Below, piece after piece: positions 56,384 through 64,000 of a stretch of 64,000 nucleotides of DNA (position 1 is its first letter; every line of letters starts with the position of its first letter). The DNA comes from Carposina sasakii (Eukaryota; Arthropoda; Insecta; Lepidoptera; Carposinidae): the NCBI GenBank assembly GCA_014607495.2, contig CP053169.1, positions 9,982,001 to 10,046,000 on the forward strand. The letters are read 5' to 3'. The notes under the pieces are model-generated. The model searched no databases. It worked only from the letters and a program-made list of their open reading frames with translations, and was not told where the DNA came from. The position numbers and the translations under genes are program-made.

Positions 56384-59300
56384 TACGCACCGACCACCTT
56401 GTCACCGTCGACGGTGCGCACTCGCACGACCTGCAGCTTGTTGTGTGTGTGTGTGTGTGTGTGTGAGTACGCACCGACCACCTTGTCACCGTCGACGGTG
56501 CGCACTCGCACGACCTGCAGCTTGTTGTGCGCCGCCCGCGCCGCCAGCACGGCCTCCACACGCGCCCACACCGCCAGCACGCTGCCCGACAGGATGTGGT
56601 ACGTGCGCCGCCGCAGCCCCACCTGACGGCCGTACACACGATCTTAGTAACGGACTGACGGACATAAAACAAACTAGCTAACGCGTACTGCGCATTGACC
56701 GCAGAACAAACAAAATGTCGAAATTTTACGAGTATAAAAATCCAGTAACTGACAATAAACAAACTATGGACGCCAAAATGTCGAAATTATTCGAGTTCTA
56801 TCTATATATAAAAATCCTGCGATGAAAAGTATAAACAAATAAATAACATTAATCCCAGATAGACGGATAGAAGACCCAGTCAAGGTCGCGAGAAAGCTTC
56901 TTCAATCAGTCGCAATAGAAGACATTGGGGGAGGCCTGTGTTCAGCAGTGAACACTCGCACTGCGCCGGGGCACTGACCTCGCACTCGCTCTGGTTGCGG
57001 CAGGCGGCGCGCCAGTACGCGTGGCTGCACACTCGCACGGACGCCTCGTATTGCCCCCTCCACCAGGTCTCTGCGTCGCAACTCTCAGCTTTCTTGTACT
57101 TCTTCTCGATGTCCGATAGGGATTCCAGGCGTAATTGGAGGCCTGTGTTCGGTCTGCGAAGGAATAACATGTTTTATTTATTCCGAGCCATAGAGGAATA
57201 AAAGACAAGAGTGTTGTTTCCTTTTAAGCCAAAGCAGAGGAGTAAAAATCATCATAGATGGAGTTACTTGGTTCATTTTTATTTTTTGACTGTAAAATAT
57301 TGCTTTATTCAACAAGAAACTGCACTGATTCATCATATTTATTTATTTATATGATTTTAAAATTTAAATTTAACGGCATAACACGTATTAATACGACTTT
57401 TAAAACTTAATTATTACTTAATGAATTTCCCAAAACCATGCCGAAAGTTAGTGGTAAGTTGGCTACGTATTTATTCTACAATTCCAATAGATGGCGTTAT
57501 TTCATACACAGAATCATACTATCAACTATTTCGACCACATAATTAAATACCAAGTTGGCATGTTTAAGACGATGACATTCTCAATATTTAGTATGCAGCT
57601 GACGCAAGTTCGATCCTAGTCGGGAGCATTGATTTACTAATTAAATTTTTTTATACATCCTATTTCTTTCAAAAACGTCAACGTTTTTTACATCCTAATT
57701 CGACCGTATTATTTTAAAATGTGTGAGCTCGAGTTACTTTGTCGTTTATGAACAGATTTTAAGAATAGCTTTTATCGCGGGCTTTGAGCGCGGCGACCGA
57801 ATCAAGAAATTCCATAACGAAAAAACCTAACACCCCCCACTCCGCCTACCATGTAGCTCGGCCGAGCGTTCACTTAACGTGTATGTATGATTTTAAAAGT
57901 AGAATGCGTGAAGTCACAGAAGTTGCCAATGTATCGGTGCAAAGGGATGCCAGCTTATGGCATATTGCCTAGTTAATTGGGAAAAATATAAAAATATCTG
58001 TTCATTAAAATAAATGATACCTATCTATCTATACATATAATAAAAATGTAACGGGTCGCTGTCTGTACATGGAAGATATATGAAAAAAAAAATATATAGG
58101 AGACCTTTATCAACGCAATAGAACCCAAAACGATGATTTTTGGGATTTTCGTCTGTTTGTCTGTGCGTTTGTGCACGCTAATCTCAGAAGCGGCTGCCGA
58201 TTTCGATGCAGTTTCCTGGAATATATTGTGATAGGTCCCACTTAACATTTAGGCTACTTTTTATGCCGGATGATTTCGACATTTTGTTTTTTCTGTAGTC
58301 CACGCGGACGGAGTCGCGGGCGTCCACTAGTACATAAATTAAATCTTAAATCTCTTGTAGAGATAAGCACGCCTTTGTCTACATTTCTTTTGAATTTTTT
58401 CTGTTTTTACTGTCCTACATAGTGTTTTGTGTACAATAAAAAAATAAAGAAAGAAAGAAAGAAACGTTATTTTTCGCCACACACACACATAAAAAATTAC
58501 AATCTAAAATATATAAAGTGGGTATAATACCGTAATCACTGCATTTAGGTACTATACATTAAAACATTATACACATATATACATATACATATATACATAC
58601 ACATATTATAAGTATATTAAAAATAACATAAAAATACCAAAAGTCATCAAAAGTAGACAATATAAAAGTGCGACGAAAAATTGGTCGCCACTCAGCATAA
58701 TGTTATGAAATAAGAATAGGTACCTTCCTAATTCATTACGCATGTGGGTGGACGACAAAACTCTATTGAGGGATTTGAACTTCCGAATAGTGACGCCCGA
58801 TACAATTCAATATTTGACGACAAAACGTTGGTTACCAAAATGTCAAACTAAAGCGTAGAGGAATAAGTCTTCTTATTATATTATATATTAATATGACAAA
58901 AGTGACGCGCAGATGCTCGACACAATGAGCGGCATTTGCATCGCATTGGATACACGGAGCTATTAAAAAAAATATAATAACTAAATAACAAAATTGGAAA
59001 AAACCCGAAACCTAGTTTAGATCCAACTCCATAATGATTGTTAATCTCACTATGTACCGCAAAGCTATCATGACTTTGCGTAGACTGTTGAAATTAATTA
59101 TCTTATTCAGTTAGCCATGCATTGACAGTATTAGAGTGCAGTTAGTGATTTTGTAAACTTTCAATAGAGGTCACTTTCTTGAAAATTTTAGGTTTAGAAA
59201 ATGTTATAAAGATGGAGCTGAGTACATATGGACAGTAATGTCATCTATCGACTATTGAAAGGAACGTTGATGTACCGGCAAGTCTCAGGGTAATTAAGCT

Positions 59301-61661
59301 CATCGAGACACTTAGTATGACATTAGCACTCTATTAATCTTATTCCTCTATGTCCGAGCTTAGATCAAACATACTGTAAATAAATAAATAATCCGGAAAA
59401 ATATACTATGACGAAAAGGATGAGGTTTTAAACACAACAGAATAAAAGTCACACACATATTTTGACTGAGATGTAGAGTACGTGTTACAAGGCCTTGTAG
59501 AGTTAAGGCGTATAGAGAGTTATAAGCCTGGCTTCACATGAGATTTAATAACTTTTTTATATTGCGTTTATAACGCACAGTGTGAAGTCGTGTTTTTTAC
59601 AGTCATGATTATTATTTACAGTGTGAGTACGTATTTATTTACAGTGCGAAATCTTGATTATTTACAGCGCGAAGTCGTGATTATTTACAATGCGAAGTCA
59701 TGATTATTTAAAGTGCGATATCGTGATTATATATAGTGTGACGTCGTGACTGTTTACAGTGCGATATCGTGATTATTTATAGTGCGACGTCGTGATTATT
59801 TACAGTGCGACGTCGTGATTGTTTACAGTGCGATATCGTGATTATTTATAGTGCGACGTCGTGGTTATTTACATTGTGATGGCGTAATTATTTACATTGC
59901 AAGTTGTGATTATTTACAGTGAGAAGTCATGATTATTTATAGTGAGCATCCGTATTTATGTCATCAAGTTTGTAGTAATTAACAAACGACATGAAATTTA
60001 ATTATTTAGTTTGTTATAAATGATTGAAAACCGTTTTTTTGCATTTGTGCATGTATATTTATTTTTCTATGAATTAATGCTTTGAGATCTATATTTATTA
60101 CATCTCAGGTACAGCTTAAAAATCCTAGCAATGTTTTAATTGAAATCTTGATTAATTACCGCGGTATTTACAAAAAAAAAAATGAAGTATTAATCGTGAT
60201 TTAATCCATTTTTTAAAATATTAATAATTTTTTTTCTGCCGCGAACTGTTTCAAATATAAAAAAATAATTACTTATATTACTATAAAATATCGCTGTGTC
60301 GCGGTAAACGCTGACACAAGCGGTTTGTACGGTTGCCGATGGCCCGTACAGTCTATATCTATAGTATATCTAGCTTACTACTAGTTTACCGACCTGTATA
60401 TCTGGAACATCTGGAAAAGAAGAAGAAATCTTAGAAAGGAGCTAAAACTCGAGAAAGAGAAACAAAAAATTAAAACAAGAACAAAAAATAAAAGAAATTG
60501 AAATTAAAAACAAAATAAAAGAAGAATCTTATTGAAAAAAAAAGAAGCTGAATTGAAAAGACCCTTTAAAAAAAAGAAGCGATGATGCGTCCTCGTTTGT
60601 CCTTATAATTTATTCATTAATTTTTTTTCCATCAGCCGCGGTAGCACACAGCACGGCGGTGTGCTTGTCATTACGACGTGCCAGCGACAGGTAGAACCCT
60701 TCGGCTGGTCCCACCAGCTCCGAACGCTTCTCCAGTGCTTCCGTCCAGTCCATGCCGCGCTGCAAGGTAAAGACATTGTGACGATACGTGTTATTACGAT
60801 AAATTACATTATACGGTAGGTTGTCACAAGATAGAATACCTGTTACGAAGTTTGCGCGAAAAATACTCACCACATACATGATGGGGATCCTGTCTTCTTA
60901 ACGCACACCTTTTTCTACTTACATTATCGCAGTTACAAGTGCTGTTATGCGGCACGCGGTCGGTCATGTGGCGGCGCAGGAACCTCATGGCCCACAGGCG
61001 CCGCACGGACTCGCCCCCTCACCTCGCTCGCCACTGCCAGCAGCTGCACGGGCGCGCGGCCGGTGGCGTGGCGGCGCAGGAACCGAGTGGCCCACAGGCG
61101 CCGCACGGACTCGCCCCCTCACCTCGCTCGCCACTGCCAGCAGCTGCACGGGCGCGCGGCCGGTGGCGTGGCGGCGCAGGAACCGAGTGGCCCACAGGCG
61201 CCGCACGGACTCGCCCCCTCACCTCGCTCGCCACTGCCAGCAGCTGCACGGGCGCGCGGCCGGTGGCGTGGCGGCGCAGGAACCGAGTGGCCCACTGCCA
61301 GGCGCCGCACGGACAGGCGCCGCACGGACTCGCCCCCTCACCTCGCTCGCCACTGCCAGCAGCTGCACGGGCGCGCGGCCGGTGGCGTGGCGGCGCAGGA
61401 ACCTCATGGCCCACAGGCGCCGCACGGACTCGCCCCCTCACCTCGCTCGCCACTGCCAGCAGCTGCACGGGCGCGCGGCCGGTGGCGTGGCGGCGCAGGA
61501 ACGGACTCGCCCCCTCACCTCGCTCGCCACTGCCAGCAGCTGCACGGGCGCGCGGCCGGTGGCGTGGCGGCGCAGGAACCGAGTGGCCCACAGGCGCCGC
61601 ACGGACTCGCCCGCGCTGCCCAGGTCCAGGATACCGAGGTCGAAACGTCCGCTGCGCTTCG
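54071..61661 (-). CDS. sno: strawberry notch (SBNO family), 3' part; 5' part outside window
   Basis: SBNO proteins are nuclear DExH-type helicase-like regulators acting with Notch and EGFR signalling. Exons seen: 61519-61661, about 60629-60759, 56979-57153, 56475-56622, 54071-54174 (ending in TGA). They encode the C-terminal SBNO region: [138 protein letters not shown]. These follow human SBNO1 motif by motif. The helicase core should lie to the right of 64000. Oddities: two exons have their 3' ends multiplied into the next intron, and the 3' border of the second exon is unclear, leaving roughly seven to fourteen residues of the family alignment unaccounted for. Confidence 0.92.
54224..54593. 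mobile_element. composite CAGGGTGTGTTAAAAGGG MITE with nested SINE B (sno intron)
   Basis: Ends CAGGGTGTGTTAAAAGGG and complement of CCCCTTTTGTTACACC(T)TG, TA flanks. SINE B (minus) at about 54425-54500 is followed by TATTTGCCTGGCTGTCACC, an end piece of the 16984 family. Confidence 0.7.
54609..56540 (-). repeat. tandem array of sno exon-end plus splice donor plus (CA)n, unit about 83 bp, 22 donors
   Basis: Read on the minus strand each unit is AACAAGCTGCAGGTCGTGCG, the rest of the exon end, donor GTGCGTACT, then 8-16 CA repeats. I count 22 units with a donor (the one at 56471-56475 is the real exon) plus one partial unit at about 56223-56270. Spacing is mostly 82-86 bp, with shorter (73) and longer (91) steps that track CA number. 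Units are nearly identical; two carry GTCGACAGTG instead of GTCGACGGTG. Units at 56000-56260 are scrambled. The array fills most of the 2.3-kb intron before the last sno exon. Open frames of 300 residues on both strands here are repeat artefacts. Confidence 0.97.
56475..56622 (-). CDS. sno: sno exon ([19 protein letters not shown]), source of the big donor array
   Basis: Acceptor GCCGTCAG, then [50 protein letters not shown] with donor GGTGCGT. Matches SBNO [22 protein letters not shown]. The last 56 or so bases of this exon plus its donor are repeated 21 more times in the following intron. Confidence 0.94.
56885..56965 (+). repeat. LINE 3' tail beside sno exon donor
   Basis: GGGGGAGGCCTGTGTTCAGC then AGTGAAC, the CR1/jockey-like 3' consensus, ending about 15 bp from the donor of the 56979-57153 exon. 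Confidence 0.6.
56979..57153 (-). CDS. sno: sno exon ([12 protein letters not shown] ... CSHAYW)
   Basis: Acceptor CCTTCGCAG, then one base and 58 codons: [58 protein letters not shown]. Donor GTCAGT. CSHAYWR is the invariant SBNO motif (human THAYWRGNC). A LINE 3' tail abuts the donor side at about 56885-56965. Confidence 0.94.
58022..58335 (-). mobile_element. Helitron-like repeat, longest copy (sno intron)
   Basis: Plus strand TATACATATAATAAAAATGT to CACGCGGACGGAGTCGCGGG then CGTCCACTAG. Same order of motifs as 30174-30362. Confidence 0.6.
58340..59560. other. sno intron, AT-rich
   Basis: (GAAA)n at 58448-58462, ATACATATACATAT run at 58570-58600, end fragment of the 3798-type MITE at about 59305-59352. 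No exon found, although a short sno exon is expected somewhere between 57154 and 60629. Confidence 0.45.
59578..59948. repeat. minisatellite, 23-bp unit, about 16 copies (sno intron)
   Basis: Unit GTGCGACGTCGTGATTATTT plus ACA; variants GCGATATCG and GCGAAGTCG alternate. Exact 23-bp spacing holds for the central copies. Confidence 0.92.
60278..60352. repeat. 75-bp piece shared with the insertion at 25031-25313
   Basis: ACTATAAAATATCGCTGTGTC to GGCCCGTACAGT. It lies about 280 bp downstream of the broken-looking sno exon border. Confidence 0.75.
60400..60600. repeat. A/G-rich low-complexity tract
   Basis: Runs such as AGAAGAAGAAATC and GAAAGAGAAACAAAAAATT; no coding sense recognised. Confidence 0.6.
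60629..60759 (-). CDS. sno: sno exon ([15 protein letters not shown]), 3' border unclear
   Basis: Acceptor TTACCTTGCAG then [46 protein letters not shown]. Family similarity ends at an A-run (GATGGAAAAAAAA); the frame then gives INE and a stop at 60610. No GT follows at the place where SBNO proteins continue to ..VYRPNTG. A phase-compatible donor GTGTGC exists at 60648-60649 but would drop about 14 residues. Either a micro-exon is missed, the end is deleted, or an insertion has split it. Confidence 0.8.
60966..61620 (-). repeat. tandem array of sno exon-end plus splice donor, unit about 100 bp, six donors
   Basis: Donor positions (GTGAGG on the minus strand) are near 61517, 61440, 61340, 61221, 61121 and 61021, with spacings 77, 100, 119, 100 and 100 bp. 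Each unit repeats the exon from GGCGAGTCCGTGCGGCGC to GCGAGCGAG and then the donor. The 119-bp unit has an internal 19-bp repeat (GGCGCCGCACGGA). GC-rich throughout. It starts within the true exon and extends into the intron. Confidence 0.95.
61519..61661 (-). CDS. sno: sno exon ([16 protein letters not shown]), first exon in window
   Basis: Acceptor CCGGTGTAG at 61662, then two bases and 47 codons ending ...LLAVASE at donor GTGAGG. It joins the next exon in phase 0 (SE then RGMDW), as in SBNO1 ...VERGMSWDEA. The stated end is the first of six identical donors; all later ones lie in tandem copies of the exon's end. Confidence 0.88.
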
Positions 61662-61751
61662 CTACACCGGAAAAAAATAACTATGAGATCATCCATACAT
61701 CAATATAGGCCCATAACACAAATTACTCAATGAAATGCCAATGACACAAAT

Positions 61752-61970
61752 TTATAACCCGCCCCCTTATTACCTAACTAGCAGAAGCAAAGCGATTGCG
61801 AAAATTGTACAAAAATCGCTGATTGCTTGTCAAATTCGTAATTCGTAAAACGAATTTCAAAGGAACTTTGACAAGGTGAGTAGTGACAGATGGTCAGCCC
61901 ATCGCCTACAAAATACCAAGACCCTCTTGTCCCTCTACTGACTTGTACAGTATGCCCGGGAAGCAAGGGC
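61752..61970. repeat. two truncated repeats joined
   Basis: 61752-61878 is the left half of the AAAGCGATAGCG palindrome; 61879-61965 is the reverse of the TTCCCGGGCATACTGTACAA repeat. Confidence 0.7.
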
Positions 61971-62159
61971 GGATCCAGCTTTGGCGCCAGGAGGGGGTCA
62001 CATAGTCGTGGTCAAGTCAAGAACTTATAATTTAATTTTGATAACAATAGATACAAGTAAAAAGTAGGTATTTTATTAATGTATGTAAGTACTGTACTCA
62101 AAAATATTTATTCTATATTGTACACTTGAAAAACTTAACTGCAGAAAAAACAGCCTATG

Positions 62160-62574
62160 TAGTGTTGAGTAGGACATACAAGAGGCACTTCATTTGTCCC
62201 GGACATGACGTCAAAATGTAAGAGTGCCTCGAAATTTTAAATTGTACTACTTCAATTTTCTTGTCGCGGTCGAGCTTGAACGGTCGAGCGAGGCAGGCAG
62301 ACAAACGACAAGCACGTCACGGTCGTCGCGTCTGACATTTTGAGCGAGAGAGAAATATATTGTCTTCCATGCGAGGCGAGGCGCCATGACAAAAGCACGT
62401 CGCGTCTGACATTTGAGGCGTCAGGAGGCGCGCATATTTCGTACTATAATAACTTCAAATGGTTCAGTCAGTAGGTACGCCTCGCCTCATTTGAAGTGGG
62501 ACATTGTACTGGCTCAGGACAAAAAAGAGGCTACTCTTACAAACTCTTTTTAAGTCGTGTCCTACTCAACACTA
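62160..62574. mobile_element. MITE with TAGTGTTGAGTAGGACA ends and 8-bp target repeat
   Basis: Left TAGTGTTGAGTAGGACA, right TGTCCTACTCAACACTA (exact 17-bp inverse). AGCCTATG at 62152-62159 and 62575-62582. GC-rich middle with AGGCGAGGCGCCATGAC. Confidence 0.93.
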
Positions 62575-62591
62575 AGCCTATGTGTTAATCC

Positions 62592-63390
62592 AGCCGGGCT
62601 AGCACGACCACGATAAGTAGATATACGATAAAGGATTTCGTATCGTATCTATACCACCATAATTATCGATTTCGCGAACATGACCAATGGAACGATACGT
62701 TACGTTAAGATTTATCCCGTGTTATGATACGATAAGGCGCGAGATAAGTTAAACAAATGTTTCTAGAGTAAAAATTTTTTTTTCTTTTTTTTCAATTGTC
62801 GTTCATTCTTTTTTTTTCTTTTTTTCCTTTTTGACATCAGATGTCATGTTAACTGCTCTAACATGACCAGCGAAACACGATACGATAAACCTATTTATCG
62901 ACTAGCTGTCAAAATACGATAAATATTAGCCGCCATGTTGAATGTTATCGATACCAATTACTAATCATTTAATTTTACCTTTGACCTACCTATGTAAACT
63001 AAAAACGAGTAAACTAAAACGCTAAATTTTTAATTTATATTAAGTTTGGAGCATATCACTGAAAACCTATCGAACCAAAGAATACAATAGGTATTTTCGA
63101 TTTCTCTAACCTATCTACGCTTATCGCGCACTACAATGTTCATCGATAACAATATCTTGAATTGATGTCAAAATTCGATATTTTTAACATCAAAATACGG
63201 TCATGTTCGGCGCTATCGATAGTAACCTATTGACATGCTCGCATTTTATCTATCATGGTTATGGCATGGTTATGTTCGCTGTATCGATAAAATTCAACAT
63301 GGCGGCTATATTTATCGTATTTTGACAGCTAGGTATCGATAACTTGACTTATCATATCGTGTATCGTTGGCCGTGCTAGCCGGGCAGGGT
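62592..63390. mobile_element. cluster of TATCGATA-rich AACATGGCGGCTAT MITEs
   Basis: Several head-to-head pieces: 62592-62760, 62855-62950 (reverse), 63275-63390. Common strings are CGATAAATATTAGCCGCCAT and CAACATGGCGGCTATATTTA. Ends CTAGC.CGACCA / TGGCCGTGCTAGCCGGGCAG. Confidence 0.7.
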
Positions 63391-63953
63391 GTCAGCTAAC
63401 TCCATACAAAATTTTATTAAAATCACTCCATCCGTTTGTAGACGTGAAGAAGTAAGAAACATACACATTCAAAAATTTTCGCCTTTAAAATAGTGTAATA
63501 GTTTAGTGTAATAAGTAGTCGCCGGCACTGAATGTGTAAAAAATGTACAAAGAAAATATTATAGCGCGAGCGTAGCGAGCGCAATATTTTTAGGGTTTTT
63601 TTTGCACTGTTGCCATTTATTTCTCGAAAAAATATCGAGAATTTGTGACGATCGCTAATGCATCATGGTAATGCTGATGCAGTTGAAGCGAACGATAATT
63701 ATTAGCCATTTTCTACTATTAAAGCTTCGATTATTTCTTTCTAAAAAAAGGCATTTTTACTATTATATTTTATTATTCTCACACAAGAATTTTGTGTTAG
63801 GCCAGAGGCCCCGTATCATTGTGAGGTAGGCACGGCTGATGCGGCGCAGCCACGTCCCTAATACATAGAGCAGGATGCGCGGAGTGTGGGGATGGTGAAA
63901 AGGGCAGCGCTTCCGGCCCTACCTACAACTAGTGGTTGTTTGGCCCATGTATA
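63390..63953. other. no exon seen; LINE-like piece at 63800-63940
   Basis: GCGCGAGCGTAGCGAGCGCA palindrome at 63565. 63800-63940 shares TGATGCGGCGCAGCCA and GGGCAGCGCTTCCGGCCC with 16080-16240. Confidence 0.5.
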
Positions 63954-64000
63954 CAGGTGATTTTTGGTCGTCAACGTTCCCGAAAACTGCGGAATCTCCT
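63954..64000 (+). mobile_element. CAGGATG MITE, copy 7, cut by window edge
   Basis: CAGGTGATTTTTGGTCGTCA then CGTTCCCGAAAACTGCGG; TA on the left. Confidence 0.88.

Noticed and set aside
54584..56762. Frames of 250-310 codons on both strands (CVCV and THTH repeats)
   Set aside because: They are translations of the tandem exon-end/CA array in every frame; no independent start, and the strand of sno explains the only real coding part.
59578..59948. CRISPR-like array
   Set aside because: Contiguous 23-bp units without spacers, eukaryotic intron; a minisatellite.
60939..61733. Plus-strand frames of 205-264 codons rich in Arg/Ala/Pro
   Set aside because: They lie antisense on the GC-rich sno exon-end array; long frames come from the 100-bp unit and high GC.

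Overview
This is nuclear DNA of an insect, almost certainly a moth or butterfly (Lepidoptera). The genes have introns with GT/AG borders. The intergenic and intronic DNA is AT-rich and crowded with small inverted-repeat transposons, tRNA-headed SINEs, LINE tails and Helitron-like repeats that look like those of lepidopteran genomes. The species assignment is inference; the gene identities come from reading the translated exons against remembered protein families.

Three protein genes are supported. (1) A two-pore channel, TPC1, lies on the minus strand from about 41.5 kb down to 16.4 kb. It has 16 exons that join in phase into about 775 residues, but exon 7 carries an in-frame TAG between the first pore filter and helix IS6. 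Three further ATG-started mini-exons in its 8-kb first intron end in the same splice phase and could be alternative first exons. (2) Ribosomal protein L6, RpL6, lies on the plus strand at 42.5-47.1 kb. It has a short untranslated TOP-type first exon, five coding exons (276 residues) and a polyadenylation signal, and is divergent from TPC1. (3) The 3' part of strawberry notch (sno, SBNO family) lies on the minus strand from 61.7 to 54.1 kb; its 5' part is beyond the right edge.

The most unusual structure is in sno. Two of its exons have had their 3' end plus splice donor tandemly multiplied into the following intron. At 54.6-56.5 kb there are 21 extra copies of a unit of about 83 bp (exon end, donor, CA repeat). 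At 61.0-61.5 kb there are five extra donors in a unit of about 100 bp. Both arrays begin at microhomology between the exon and the sequence just after the donor. A single 60-bp duplication of the same kind sits at the donor of TPC1 exon 7. Long open frames on both strands of these arrays are artefacts of the repeats.

Layout: 0-16 kb, no supported gene, only repeats; 16-41.5 kb, TPC1 exons separated by repeat-filled introns; 41.5-42.5 kb, shared upstream region with one unexplained minus-strand frame; 42.5-47.1 kb, RpL6; 47.1-54.0 kb, intergenic repeats; 54.0-61.7 kb, sno; 61.7-64 kb, sno intron or upstream DNA made of MITEs. At least six MITE families share a TACAGGGTG-type end and TA target sites. 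Five other elements have target duplications of about 7-8 bp, four of them typical of hAT insertions.
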